Source of the DNA: Branchiostoma floridae
Taxonomy: Eukaryota; Chordata; Leptocardii; Amphioxiformes; Branchiostomatidae
Direction of reading: 5' to 3'
Assembly: GCF_000003815.2 (NCBI RefSeq)
Contig: NC_049988.1
Span: 20,094,679-20,158,678 of the forward strand
DNA length: 64,000 nucleotides
The notes beneath the pieces are model-generated. The model did not search any database. It had not been told where the DNA came from and worked only from the letters and a program-made list of their open reading frames with translations. Below, one piece after another: positions 10,831 to 22,720 of the stretch (position 1 is the first letter of the stretch; the number at the start of each line of letters is the position of its first letter). Position numbers and translations under genes: made by a program.

Positions 10831-12226
10831 GTGAATGCTGCAATTGTATCGACTGGTACACAGTGACACAGACCCACCGAGCCTCAGGGGTTCTAAACAG
10901 AACTTGTCCAACAAGATGCAACAATTATGCTATTCAGACCCGACCACTTCGATGAACGGGGGTATTCTTTTTCCCTGTATTTATTTATATAAAGACTAAT
11001 TGCCTTGTTCAGATTTTGATTCATAGTTGACGTGATTAGCCTTATCCTATACGTTGCTGAGGTTTCATTGCTTTTCAATTAGAAACTAGTCGAATAGCCT
11101 AAAACATTTGCATTAGTTTACGCCTCCCTTTCTTGCCTTTGGCATTTAAAAGGCGCAGCGGTTGTAATATTATCTGGGTCGGGTAGCGCTGGGTTTCAGG
11201 TAGGAGAGTGTTTGTTTTTTCTCGGAGTTTTACAAACATCCAATACTAGTTACTGGAAGGTGGTAGTGTACATAAGTTATGATCAGTGACCATCATTTGC
11301 GTTTCTCTAACAGTGATTTTAAGCCAGCGACCAAAATGTGTATGATATTTGATTGGCCCAACAGGGCCATGTGTATTCTTACATTGATAGGGTTGTTAAA
11401 ATAGTTCTGTATCTAAAAGGAAAACTGGGCATTCGGGAATATTAAATAAATGGACTTTGGTTTCAGACTGCCATACGTCCTAGTCCACCGTTTCCATGTC
11501 GGACGGAGTTGTTAAACAGAAGTTCCACGTCGTCAGAACTTCTAAACAAGCCATTTACCTTGACATGTTAACTGTGCATTTAAGCTTTCAGCCTCGGGCG
11601 GGTCATTGAGCAGGAACAGCCATGTTCCACGGGACGGTGATGGCACTGCGACCACTCTGCGACCTACACTGGTTTTGTGTAACCCCTGTCTTCGTAATAG
11701 AAATATCACGCAAAATGTAAAAATATGATCGAAAAGACAAAAGAATACACAAAGCGTTGAACATATTCAAATATTTGCCTATGGAATTCGTTGATCGCCC
11801 TGTTCTGAGAAGTTTATGTCGTGGCGAGGTTACCGCCCTTGTCGAAGGCACCAGTTTATGCAGAAAGGTACAATGGTGTGGAAGGCGCTGTGAGGAGTTA
11901 ATAACTAAATAAATAGTGGGGCGTTGACACACATGAGGCGCACGCGTGACAAGGAGGTGTTCGGCCATCATAGGCTTGACTTCACCGGAACTGGTTTAAA
12001 AGGAACGTACTCAGCTCACTTGGAGTCAGTCAGTGAAAAGTCTCTGAACATACCCCTGGCTCCGTTGTCGTTGTCGCCCGAATTTACATTGACCACGTTT
12101 TCATAAGCATCAAAAATTGCATGCCACTATTTTCGGATCCCTTCCTTCAACCGCAATGATTTCAGAATAGTGATATTCCCTTGTCGTCTACAGACACCTG
12201 AGACTGTCAGCATTCTAGAGACTACC
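10831..12226. other. intergenic; decayed MITE and possible gene C promoter
   Basis: About 11640-11790 resembles the interior of the GGCGATCGC MITE family (shared phrases around ACACAAAGCGTTGAAC and AAAATGTAAAA). A TTTAAAAGG box at 11994-12002, and a TCTACAG at 12187-12193 that could be a 5'UTR acceptor, lie upstream of gene C and are possible but unproven promoter parts. Confidence 0.35.
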
Positions 12227-14854
12227 ATGGCCGACTTGAAGACCGTCCTGTGTGTCATTGGTGCCCTGGGTGAGTAACGCGGGTTCACCTTTATCCGCAA
12301 GGTAACCTATATCCGCTGTATCTAAAAGCATGCTACATTGTATTTTGGGACCGGGGTAGTTAAACTTGCTGACACTTTTGGTAATTCTCGGGTGTCTTAA
12401 AATGGCTGCAATTTTCATCTGGTCCGCAGGGGGTCTCTTCGTCGTCACCTGTAACGGCTCTGTGGACGTCCCGTGTGACTCCCTCCTGTCGGGCGGTGTT
12501 CCTCTGGAGCAGTGTTTGGGGGAATATGTGTGTCACAACGGGACGTGTGCGTGAGTAAATAAACAACTCCAACTCCTCATTCCTTTTCCTGTCGTTCCTT
12601 CCTTCTTTCGTTCGTTCATTCATTCGTCCCTTCCTTTCTCCTTCCTCCCTTTCCCTTCTGTCATTTCTTCCTCACTCCAATCTTCCCCCTTGCTTCCCTC
12701 CTCCCATCCCCCTCCCTCCCTCCCTCCCTCCCTCCTTCCTTCCTTCCTTCCTTCCTCCTTTCCTTCCTTCCTTCCTTCCTTCCTTCCTTCCTTCCTTCCT
12801 TCCTTCCTTCCTTCCTTCCTTCCTTCCTTCCTTCCTTCCTTCCTTCCTTCCTTCCTTCCTTCCTTCCTTCCCTCCCTCCCTCCCACCTTTCCTCCCTCCT
12901 CCCATCCCTTCTTTCTTCCCTTCTTCTTTCTTTCTTTTTGTTCACAAATGCAAATCATATTTATCATATAATCCTCCCTGGGTGGCCATGTATAAAGTTA
13001 AGCGGTTTTCTCCCCTATTCCCCAGTGAGCGTATGGAGAAATTGATCGCCTGCGTCATGCAGGTTACGACGGACCTGCTCACGCGGTGCTTTCCCGGGCT
13101 GGTAGGTTTGATAATCTGTCATGAAATTTGACAAAATTTGGCTTCATCTGCATTCAAAGAAAGCTGGGATTTTAACAAATACCACCTTCTGAAATATAGT
13201 AATACCTCCATACAGGACCTCCAACAACACGAACTATTATTCAAACATTGTTACTTTTACCAAATGTAGTGGCCGCCAAATGAAGAGTTTGTGTCCTTGT
13301 GTGCTTGTCTGGATATGAGTGTTGGATATTAACTAGAGTGTCATTAGAGTGGTAGGAAGTGATTGGAAATTGGCGTCACCGCAAAGGTCATGACCTGGAA
13401 GTAGAGTTCAAAAGTGGTAGAACTAGCCATTAATCAGATAGGTAGACTGACCCGGCCATGGGGTCAAAGAAAGAGGCTACAACGTATTAGTATATAATTC
13501 ACGGCAGGTGCATTGTATTGTCTTGGTCCTTTCTTTTAACGAATTATATATCGAATGGTTCTCTGCAGTTTTCAATATCCTAGAGTTCGTAGAGTAACAA
13601 GAAGTGATCGCTGGATACATCTCATGTTGATAAAACCTCATTGGTTAATCTGAGTAATTCTTTGAATGATATTAAAGTGAAGTAAATTCAAATAAAACAG
13701 AAACTCTCAATATATCACGAAGAAATGGCACATTACTACGAACTTGTTGTTGTTTGAGTGACATTACTTGCTTCCATGACGTCCTAAGCACGTAAACACA
13801 TTTTCTATCTACTGGCTCTCTCAGGAACTGCCACAAAGCACCTTCACCGACTTAATCCAGTCTGTCAGCTTTCTGAACACCACCTTCTGCAGCGGACAGT
13901 ACTGGAACATCAGCAGTTACGTGGAAAGCCAGCTGAACACCGGAGGGAAATGCACCGAGCGCTTTCACCAGGAGTACGCGGGGTGCTCCGAGACCTTCTT
14001 GCAGAAGTTTCTCGCAGGAACTCCTTCAGCCGACCTACTCTGTAGGTAAGAAACACTATGATGTCTTAGAGACGAAGAAACATCTTTTAAACAACTTTTT
14101 CAACAAGCCTTTTCTTGGTCGTTTCTTTCTCTTTATTCTTTACCCCAAATCCCCTACCAATTGTGACGATCTTCTATGGCTTCATCCTAAGCTACTTTCT
14201 TTCGTTCTTGATATTCTTCTCACCTATCTACACAGAATCTTAGTTCAACCGTCATGTTGTATATTTGCTGGTCAGTATCCACAAAAATGTGACTTAAGAT
14301 AGCAATATAAATCCATATTAACTTAACCGGCCATTTCAAGGTTAATCTAATTCATTCAACATGGCGGTCAACGCCTGTCAACTGTCAACGCCTATGTCAT
14401 GGTCACATGACTGCAAAAAGATGATGTCATAATGACGTAACTGTGAGCCGCGTCATTTTCCCATATTAGGGAATACCAGACGTCTCTGCAGTGCATCACG
14501 CAGTTGGCCCAGAGCGAATGCAGTTTCAACCAATCAGAACAGGCCATACTGTTCGCGGGCACCCAAAGCAACCCCTTCTGCCAATGCAACGCCATGACAA
14601 CAGAAGGCCAGACTACCAAGTCGACTTCATCATCCACCCGAGTCTTTCCTTTTACGCCGTTAATGATTTTTAGTCTGTTTGTTTGTTTGTTTTGCATATC
14701 CGGTAAAACACCTTACGGCGTAACACACCAGGTTTGTACAGAACAGTACAAGCTGCATATACGGACAGATTTATTTGATCCACTCACACAGGGAAGGGCC
14801 CCTTCTCTTTTCGATAAGTGCAGTGCGTACTCTAAGAGAAGGGACCTTCATTGA
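12227..14854 (+). CDS. gene C: secreted cysteine-rich protein (281 aa, five exons)
   Basis: Exons are 12227-12269, 12430-12550, 13026-13101, 13825-14045 and 14470-14854. All introns are GT-AG and the phases close exactly to 846 nt. Residues 1-22 form a signal peptide (ADLKTVLCVIGALGGLFVV). The mature part has about 14 cysteines and five N-glycosylation sequons (N23, N51, N98, N108, N174). A Ser/Thr-rich stretch (202-210) precedes a hydrophobic run VFPFTPLMIFSLFVCLFCIS (212-231), which looks like a GPI-anchor tail or a membrane segment. The 50 residues after it are encoded by SINE sequence, which is odd for a GPI signal. I do not recognise the family. The product is inferred to be extracellular, possibly membrane-tethered. 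Confidence 0.75.
12690..12940. repeat. (CCTT)n microsatellite in intron 2 of gene C
   Basis: About 250 bases of CTTC/CCTT repeats with CCCT interruptions at the ends. It lies within the intron between exons 2 and 3. The long Lys/Gly/Arg/Glu or Pro/Ser ORFs across it are simple-repeat artefacts. Confidence 0.95.
14690..14850 (+). mobile_element. SINE fragment exonised in gene C exon 5
   Basis: TACAAGCTGCATATACGGAC and the following GATCCACTCACACAGGGAAG match the dispersed SINE body seen at 10500-10570 and, antisense, at 34975-35090. It encodes the last 50 residues and the stop of gene C as predicted. Confidence 0.6.
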
Positions 14855-16529
14855 TTTGTCTAGTGTTAATTGTGGTGCTCTGTGGTGCCCTATCCCCACT
14901 TTCAAAATTATCAACATTAACATGCATAAGGTAAGCCTCGTTAGTATTGACTTAGATTAGTTTTTAGGAACTGTTACATATTAACAATACATGTAGTACA
15001 TCTTTCATGTATGTACCGGTTGCCGTACATCGTGTTCTGTTACAATTGTCGCTCAATAAAGTTTCTCTGCTTCTTCTGAGTCCGGATTGTTCCCATACGC
15101 ATGTCGCGACGACATTCAGATTTTTTCTAGCTGGCACAGAATAGCCGCCGATGCGTGACAGACAGCTATATAATACCCGATTAACGTTCCTGTTTTCGCT
15201 TGAGAACGTTTATGGCGTAACAAAAAGACACTGGCGACAGACACAAGCATATACAAGCCGTATATTCTTCCTTCTGGGACGTTTATGGCCTACCAACCTC
15301 GCCAAGCAGTCGTCAAAATACTACTTCGTCTAATGATGTTTGCACAATGTCTGTAAGATACTCTTTCGACTAGATGGCTGCAAGAAAGTTGTGTTTTCGA
15401 TTACGTGTGTCTGTTTGTGCTCTCAAAAGTTGTTGACGCTTTAGTTTTTAGGGGCTAAAAAGGCACACACTGAACGTCAACTGAGAGATTCAAATTGAGC
15501 GAGATTTTTAAAAGGATTTATGGCTCTCTGGCCAGTTAAAGTTTGCAGCGAGTACAAAGGAACATAAAGATAAGGAAGGCGTTCGGAGACGTGGGTGGCA
15601 CTGATCATGATGAGGCAAATCTTGGCTGAGGGTGGAATTTGTTAGGCTAAAGTGTGCAAGATGTTCGGTGAGATAAACCACATACGCAATACAAAACCCT
15701 AGAGATAATACAAAGAGAGGAAACAAGAAAGAAAGGAAAAGAAAAGAAAGATTCTTTATATACATTCACCCATGTATTCTACTATCTTTTCGAATGAGTT
15801 CTTTGGTAATATTATTTATCATCTTTTAAAAGTACCTTTATCCAGTTGCCATCCACTTACCATCCTTGATCCATCATGAGCCCATTCCTTGCCAGAAGCA
15901 GTAAAAATTTTACTAGGCAGTCTATTTAACTAAGACTGGCGTGAGCACGATTTCTCCCGGCACCAATTTCACCCGGGCGGTGACCTGAGACGACCTCGTC
16001 AGTCAAGTTCAGGCCAAGTTTAGACTTGATAAGAAACTTTATCACTCCTTCATTAAACCCTCAGCTCCAGTCTTGGGCAGGTTCAAGCGGGAAGGCGTAC
16101 GGAGATAAATGTCGGGTTTCCAGGTTCGGCACTAAAATAAACTAGTGTTTTTTTTTTCTTTCTCCTTTTTTAATTTTTTTTTTTAGATTTCCACCGAAGT
16201 GATCAAACAAATACCATTTAAAGCTATAAATTGTAATCACTACAACGGTAATTATAACAAGTAGTGTAATAGTGTAATCATACAAATATACATAGAAGAA
16301 GCACAAGTATATCAACAAAGTGGACGAGGAAGTAAGTTTACCACGTTCATGATTACACATTCTTGCGTCAACTGCAAGAATCTGCTAACAGAGTGCGAAA
16401 TACGGGATGACTGTATGGTATTTTATCACTCAGATGTCAGGTATAATGTTCATTGCAAGCGGTTGCCCATGCATACCCCCACCCAAAGACTATAGCTACT
16501 CGAAAGGAATTCGTGGTTCTCTTCAAACT
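14855..16529. other. intergenic, non-coding
   Basis: No supported gene. AATAAA at 15055 with a following T-rich stretch could be the polyadenylation signal of gene C. The rest is AT-rich, with a poly-T/A pair near 16148-16185. Nothing else is recognised. Confidence 0.4.
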
Positions 16530-16709
16530 CACATCGCTATACTGTTCAATTGCCGGTTTCCAAGTCATTCTACAATCTACAGCAACAGTTTCTTTCCCCG
16601 GACAGCTATTATAAGTTTTGGAACTCTCTCGACGACGACTGTTTCCCTCCCAGCCTTCAAAACAAATGTCCACCGCTATCTCCATGCACAGTTATTTCCT
16701 ACTTCTTAG
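16530..16709 (+). pseudogene. LINE reverse-transcriptase ORF, C-terminal remnant
   Basis: Across two frames the text NSFFPRTAI, FWNSL and LPAFKTNVHRYL resembles the usual end of non-LTR retrotransposon ORF2 (fFPRTIrlWNsLP...FK..L). At least one frameshift separates the parts, so it is dead. No 5' portion is visible. Confidence 0.55.
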
Positions 16710-17141
16710 TTCATTTCCTTGAAGTTGTCTCTTGACCTTGCTTTGAACAAGCTCGTTTAAAAAAATTCAGTAGGCTTGGTCTGGCAACAGAAAACAGAAC
16801 GTTTTTCCTAAATTGGCCGCCTTCCTAACCATTGTAATCAACATCCGACCCATCGACACTGGCGTCACTTTTCAAACGGCAGCCGATGGCTTTATTTACC
16901 TCAGTAGCGCTCCGTTGTTCGGGGGGACCAGTTAGCATGAGCGGCTGTTGCAAGGATCAGTTTGGGCAACGGGACATTAAATTCATGGTTGATATCAAGT
17001 AATGCAGTCATGGTACAAAGCAGCTGAAAAATGAACAAGTTTATGGCAAAGGAAATAGGAAATGAACTAAATGATGAAATACCTAGTAAATAAAACGTAC
17101 TGACTCTGTAGTAAACGTACTCCCTATGTTCAGTCATTTGC
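16710..17141. other. intergenic, non-coding
   Basis: I see nothing recognisable in it beyond its position between a LINE remnant and a MITE. Confidence 0.4.
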
Positions 17142-17144
17142 TTA

Positions 17145-17387
17145 TACCCCCTTTCCACTTGGACGGCGCTCTCGCCGCGCTCTCTCTGCGACCTAGTTTT
17201 TGACAGATCGCTCAACGAATTCTATAGAAAAGAAACGAATTTGTTTACACTTTGTGTGTTTTGTTGTCTTCTCAATCACACTTGTACGTTTTGTATGATA
17301 TACCAAGTGTGAAAGCGAAGGGTACACATATCCTATTCAGGTCGCAGTGAGAGCGCAGCGCGATCGCCGTCTAGTGGAAAGTGGGCC
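17145..17387. mobile_element. Harbinger-like MITE, family 1 copy 1
   Basis: The ends are CCCCCTTTCCACTTGGACGG and the inverse of GGCCCACTTTCCACTAGACG, with long inverted repeats around GGCGATCGCGCTGCGCTCTC. A TTA duplication flanks it (17142-17144, 17388-17390), the TWA target of PIF/Harbinger elements. Related copies are at 51912, 54719 and 55388. Confidence 0.8.
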
Positions 17388-17859
17388 TTAGCCTTCCACT
17401 TATCTCATAATCAACTTTTATTTTTCTTTCTCACGCTTGCATCGAATGATGATGATGATGATGATGACATACATATGAAAGGTTCGGCATGGCCTTATAT
17501 GTCGTGTCCAGTGTCAGTCAGGAGAGTGCAAGAAACACGCCTCCAGTGGAGACCATAGGTTTACGTAAGGTCGGCTTAAGGACAACTCTTAGATTTCAGA
17601 AGACGTAAACTTAGACACGTCTTAGTATAACAAGGAGAAGGCTGGGATTAGGGAGGAAAAGGCGCGACTCAGGAGCAGCAGAGAGCCTGCAAGGAAAATC
17701 ACTCAGTTTTCCAGGTAGGAGTGAAAACCTTTAGTTTGTTTCTTTATTGACTTGCAATTGCAACTTAACAACTGAGTGGTGAGTATATTGCGCTGATCGT
17801 TCAGATTCCGATGTTGTGCTGTTGATTTTCTGGCAAGAATTTTGGTAGTATGCAGTAGA
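17388..17859. other. intergenic with (ATG)n microsatellite
   Basis: A short (GAT)n run lies at 17447-17467. Otherwise no feature is recognised. Confidence 0.4.
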
Positions 17860-18045
17860 GTCTTATCATATAATGTTTTTTTTCGTAAGGCGTGGCAAGG
17901 TAGCGTAGGGAAAACTGTCTTATTTACGTAATTCGGAGAGGGTTGACCGAATTTTACCTTCCTTGATTTTAGCGTAGGGGGTCTTTTAAATTCAGCGTAA
18001 ATCGCTGTTGGTAACCCCAATGCCAGAGGGATTGCTAGGGCTTCG
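17860..18045. repeat. dispersed repeat, copy 1
   Basis: Phrases around CGTAATTCG, GACCGAATTT, TAGCGTAGG and TTCAGCGTAAATCG recur at 22400-22670 in the same order. It is an interspersed repeat of unknown class with no coding capacity. Confidence 0.6.
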
Positions 18046-19187
18046 CCGAACCATCGGTAAGTCTTGATTTAATAATATGTTATGTTTTAAGCTTACGTGA
18101 TCAGAGAGTTACGCATTCAGCTCCTGTCTTATTCAGAAAAGCACACTTTGGTGGTTTTACAGCTTGTTTTAACCCCTGCTACGTTAAAAAAAACATCAGT
18201 GTGGAGCAAAACAAGTGTGGTGGATTAAAATCATCCAGACCAAATCCCCATCTGTCATTATAAAACTACTACTGACCATATGGAGCGAAAAGGTTAGACC
18301 TCAATGTTAAACTGTTTAAACAGGCGAAACAATGGTGGTGAATTGAATACTCGTCATATGTGTCAGACAAATCAGACCCATACTCCGGGGTAACTATTAC
18401 CTGTGTCATATCATTAATCGCCAATAATGTACACACAATAATAAAGTTGATTTCTAAGTTACTAACCTGAGTAACACTAGCATTTTGCTGCCAGTAACAA
18501 AAGGAATGGCGTACCTCTAAAGGAAAGGTATCCTGAGCTCGTTTTCGGTTACAGAGAGTTATTTTTCCTTCCCGTAACGGAAATAGGACAGGGATGATGT
18601 ACTTTGTATACCAGGCCTCCGTAAGGGCATGTTGATTTGATTCTATGGATAACATCCACGTGCGTATCAATTTTCGATATTTCCCAGAAAATACAAGGGA
18701 TGTGAGGGTCAAATTGTCTGATCACACTTCACCCCTTTTTCTCGCCACTTACCTTCTAATTCAGAAAAAAACGAATGTCTGGAAAGTAATGACTCCAATG
18801 ATTTGAAATTTGGAGGACATTGATAAAAGGCTTCATACTATGAAGTTGTGCCTCAAAATCTGAGTTGTGCTTGTTATTTCTGTGTCAGGCCGAGAACTTA
18901 TTGATCACCCCTCGTAAGATTTCAACTATGCTTTATATCGTACAAGGCAGCTGTAAAATTGGCAAATATACGCCGGAAATATAAAAGCAATGACAGCGAC
19001 AACTCCAAGGTCAAAGAAGAACTCGTGAAAGAACAAAAATGTTCGGTATCCCATACTCGCATCAGTTTTTGGGTCGCCATGGCCAGAGGATGCCATCCCT
19101 GCAATCAAATGAACGTGGCTTTAACATAAGGGGGAAGTCCTTGACACATTTTTTTTTCATATTTAAACTTCTACTGTTACCAAATTG
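18046..19187. other. intergenic; one unassigned ORF
   Basis: A 147-codon open frame on the minus strand (18712-18269) has no domain I recognise, no signal peptide and unremarkable composition. I judge it likely chance or repeat-derived. Nothing else is seen. Confidence 0.35.
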
Positions 19188-19195
19188 GTTCCCAC

Positions 19196-19599
19196 TAGGG
19201 CTGGGTACCGGTACGGAAAATTCAGGTCCAGAGGATCAGGTCCAGGTCCGGACCTGATGCAGTATGACTCATACCAATGGTCCATTTCATTACAAAGAGA
19301 TCTGTTTGGTGCAGTATTAGACTTACACTGGCGTTTTAAAAACATATAACGCTAACTGCACTTGTACGATTGGCTGTAAAACTTGGTAGAAATTTACTAT
19401 AAACTCTACTCTACTTCACTTTTGTTATTTTCTTCCGCCTGCAAGCGCCAAAACATGTGAATGCCTGATAGAATAATCTGTTGATTTTCTAACCGGTCCA
19501 ACATCCAATTCACCTAATTTTTTCAGGTCCGGTTTTTCTGGACCGGTCCAATAAGAAAAACCGGTTTGTACCGGTACGCTGTACCGATACCCAGCCCTA
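19196..19599. mobile_element. hAT-like MITE, 404 bp, perfect 8-bp target duplication
   Basis: The ends are TAGGGCTGGGTACCGGTAC and GTACCGATACCCAGCCCTA. The octamer GTTCCCAC flanks both sides (19188-19195, 19600-19607). Inner inverted repeats around AGGTCCGGACC support one element. A solo end of the same family lies near 44045-44110. Confidence 0.88.
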
Positions 19600-19609
19600 G
19601 TTCCCACAC

Positions 19610-20053
19610 CCGTCGCGTGTGCTGTAGCGTGCAACAACAGCAGGACGGAGGTTTGACCCCGTGACCCCTCGTCAAGTGTCTTTCCCAATGTGGAGTCGCT
19701 AAACTCGAGGCCACACACGCCACACCTCGACATAAATTTATGGCTACAGAATTCTGCATGACACCGTCGCGGGTGTTACTTCACCTTTGACCCGATCGAT
19801 TACCCATAGTACACCACGGAGAAAACTTTTCTAATAGGGGGAGGGGGGGGGGGGGTCATTGTTGGCTAATTCTATATGATGTAGTTTTCGTGCAACCTCC
19901 ACTGTTACGTGATCCTTGATGGAAATCAACGCTGTCACTGTAGGTACGGCAATATCTTTGTTTCGATGCACAGTACTGTATTGTTTTGCGTAGCATGAGT
20001 CTAGCAATTATGTCACTGAGTTTGTATGGACTGACAGGCAGTAGCAGCAGCAG
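19610..20053. other. intergenic with poly-G tract
   Basis: A G-rich tract lies at 19838-19855 and a (CAG)n-like run near 20040-20053. No gene is recognised. Confidence 0.4.
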
Positions 20054-20058
20054 TAGTA

Positions 20059-20455
20059 TACACCTTTCTCACGCGGCGGCCATGATAGATCGAAGAAGAG
20101 GTCAATGAGGCAAACAGACAAAACTTATTTCTAAAATCAGGTCCCATTTAGTTTTCCCCCAAACCACACAAATTTTCATGATATAAGATAGAATAATAAA
20201 TATTACAAGTAGTGTTATGCACCGAAAGATGTAGCAATTTAGAGTAGTGTAGACTGACCCCATAGTCCCTTAAGAGATGCAAAATAACAACATAATAATG
20301 CAAAATTTTCACGAATTTGCAGCCATTCACTTATTGGTCGATTTCCTAATTGGCAGGCTACCATTGGTCGAACTGCTAATTATGATGGACAGCCTTTTGT
20401 TTGCCACATTGAACTCGTTTTAGATCTATCATGGCCGCCGCGTGAGAAATGTGTA
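20059..20455. mobile_element. inverted-repeat element, about 397 bp
   Basis: Near-perfect inverted ends contain TTTCTCACGCGGCGGCCATG and extend through GATAGATC, about 33 bp. TAGTA flanks both sides (20054-20058, 20456-20460), a possible 5-bp target duplication. The superfamily is not clear. No ORF. Confidence 0.75.
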
Positions 20456-20499
20456 TAGTACTAGTAGTAAGTAACTGTGCTGTGTTGTTTTGATGTACG

Positions 20500-20785
20500 C
20501 ACACACAGACACACACAATAATGAGAGCGTGCTCAACCACACGCACGCAGGCACACACACACACACGTGCACAAACACACACGTACAAACACACATGAAC
20601 ACATGCATGCTCACAAACAGACGCACTCACACACTCGCAAAAACACGCACACACGCGCGCGCAGGCACACAGACATGCACACAAACGCACAGGGATCGAT
20701 AGAGAGGCAGGAGAGACAGAAACACTCACAGACACTGACAAATACGTAATATACTGTACAACACACACACACACACACAGGTATC
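20500..20785. repeat. (AC)n microsatellite
   Basis: An impure CA repeat with CACG and CACT variants, followed by a pure CA run at 20759-20778. The long open frames across it are artefacts of the repeat. Confidence 0.95.
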
Positions 20786-20980
20786 GTTTCTAAAGTTTTC
20801 GATGATCACATGTTATTTTTGGAAAAGAGTTAGATTTCTACCAGTCATGGACGCATGTTCGAACCACCTGATGCCAAGACCATTACCGTTTCCGACTGAG
20901 TGCAGCCGGCAAGTGTTAATGAGTTTGACCTCTACTGGCGTACCTCAAGGTCAAGATGGAGAACGATAAGCCAATCGAAC

Positions 20981-21283
20981 ACAAGTGACGTCATACCCAC
21001 TAAGTGACTACATCAACTTGATTTCATACTCGCCATTCTGCGGAGACATTCAGTCTCTGCATTCTTGCATCCAAAAAGAGCCCCTACTGCGTTGCTTCCG
21101 GAAAGAGACAGAGAAACAAAGAAAGAAACAGACAAGTGACGTCATACCCACTAAGTGGCTACAGCAACTTGATTTCATACTTGCCATTTCTACGTAGAAC
21201 TTTTGTCTCTTCCTCCTTACGTCCTCAAAGAAGTCCTACTACGTTGCTTCCAGAAAAAGAGAAACTAAGAGAGAAACAAAGAG
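20981..21283. repeat. 151-bp tandem duplication with TGACGTCA in each unit
   Basis: Two units start at 20981 and 21132 and share ACAAGTGACGTCATACCCAC and the downstream text, with moderate divergence. Each carries a perfect CRE octamer, TGACGTCA. Regulatory use is not shown. Confidence 0.8.
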
Positions 21284-21386
21284 ACAAGGAAAGAGAGAAG
21301 GAAGGAAGGAAGGAAGAAAGGGAAGAAGGAAAGAAAGAAAGAAAGAAAGAAAGAGAGAAAGAAAGAGAAAGAAAGAAAAAAAGAAA
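21284..21386. repeat. (GAAA)n/(GGAA)n microsatellite
   Basis: A purine-rich simple repeat of about 100 bases follows the duplication at 20981. Confidence 0.9.
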
Positions 21387-22129
21387 TCATTTTGATTCTG
21401 AAAGCAGTCGGCAAATGTTACAATATGAATTTTGATTCGCACCTCTTCTGAGAATTTGAAAATTAACACATATATACGCATTTGCTCCGTTATCTTTAAA
21501 AAAGGGTATGTGTCCGGTTGCATTCGTGTCTTTGTGTTGCTGCGTGTCTGTTAGCAGGATAACTCAAGTATGCATAGATTTTACAGAACGATCCACAAGC
21601 ATTATAGATAGAAAAAATCTTTCTAACGCTTTGTGCGTTTTGTCGTCTTTTCATTCATACTTTAACGTTTTGCATAATATTCCCGTTACTTTAAGGGTTG
21701 TACAAATCAAATCCGTTGAACACCATAACGAACCTCAGTCGAAAACAGGGACAGTAGGACAGAAGCGGTGAAGGAAAAAGGCGAAACCCTCTTTATTAAA
21801 AGTTACACCGACCACTCCGCACATGTTTTGGGCGGAGGTGTTCGAAATAGAACGGGGCGAGGTTAACGCTGTTTTTACGGCAATGGTCTATATGGGTTGC
21901 ATCGTCTAGTGGGATGGGGCCAAAGGCAGAGCTGAACGCCCGCCTGTGAAATACTGCCCATGACAGGTGAGTGTAAGATACTGGCTCTTTTGTCTATAAT
22001 TCTCCAGATCATACTATGTTTTCCTGTATAACTTGATTGAGACTAAAAATTCCGTACGGACCTCATGCGGACTTGACTGTATACGTACGTGTGAACTCGA
22101 CTTAATGGTTTCTGACGAGAACGGTCCAT
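21387..22129. other. intergenic; decayed MITE pieces
   Basis: Phrases at 21600-21700 (GCGTTTTGTCGTCTTTTCATTC) resemble the interior of Harbinger-like family 1. At 22045-22105, CCGTACGGACCTCATGCGGA and ACGTGTGAAC resemble one end of the element at 56263. No gene is seen. Confidence 0.4.
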
Positions 22130-22132
22130 TTA

Positions 22133-22347
22133 GGGCTCGGTTTACATAGGTAGTGCGATTGTCGTACGATCGCTAAACTTCGGGCATTTTGGAGGACAAA
22201 AATGTACCTCTCCTGCAAAGTTCAACTGTCTTGGTACACAAAATGTTGTTTTGGATCCATGTCGGTGGTTGGTTTTGTCATGGCCTGCTGGAAAATCCTA
22301 TGGCATCAAAATCGTACGACCGTCGCACGACCAATGTTACCGTGGCC
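22133..22347. mobile_element. Harbinger-like MITE, family 2, 215 bp
   Basis: Inverted ends share GGTAGTGCGATTGTCGTACG on the left with a mirrored ATCGTACGACCGTCGCACGA on the right. A TTA duplication lies at 22130-22132 and 22348-22350. No ORF of transposase type is present. Confidence 0.65.
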
Positions 22348-22399
22348 TTAGGTTGCAGCGAGGTCGACAACGTAATGATCGCATTTTAGAGGGTCTGCA

Positions 22400-22670
22400 T
22401 GCTCTTTCACGTAAGGCGTAGGCTGACCATTTTTATTTCAAGTAATTCGCAGGGAAAACCATATTTTTCTACGTTTTTTTCTACGTTTTTTTTCATATTT
22501 TTCTATGTTATTTTTCTACAAACAAACAAACAAACAAACAAACAAACAAACGTAATTCGTAGCGAGGCGACCAAATTTAGCGCAATTGCCTTCCCTGATT
22601 TAGCGTAATACGTAGGAGGTTATTTTGACTTCAGCGTAAATCGTTGTCGGGACCCCCCATGCAGACCCTC
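22400..22670. repeat. dispersed repeat, copy 2, with (CAAA)n
   Basis: Same repeat as at 17860-18045, interrupted by a T-rich segment and a (CAAA)n microsatellite at 22523-22551. Confidence 0.6.
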
Positions 22671-22720
22671 ATTTTAGTGGAATGGGACCAAAGCCACCGT
22701 TGAACGCCCGGCGGTGAAAT

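Noticed and set aside
12620-12971. Long Lys/Gly/Arg/Glu and Pro/Ser frames
   Set aside because: Simple (CCTT)n repeat inside an intron.
18269-18712. 147-codon minus-strand frame as a gene
   Set aside because: No domain, no splice context and no codon pattern that stands out; long chance frames of this size are expected in 64 kb.
20376-20774. 132-codon Cys/Val-rich frame
   Set aside because: (AC)n microsatellite read in antisense; it also overlaps a MITE end.
22444-22560. CRISPR-like spaced repeats
   Set aside because: Only a (CAAA)n microsatellite and a T-rich run; no array of direct repeats with unique spacers occurs anywhere in the window.
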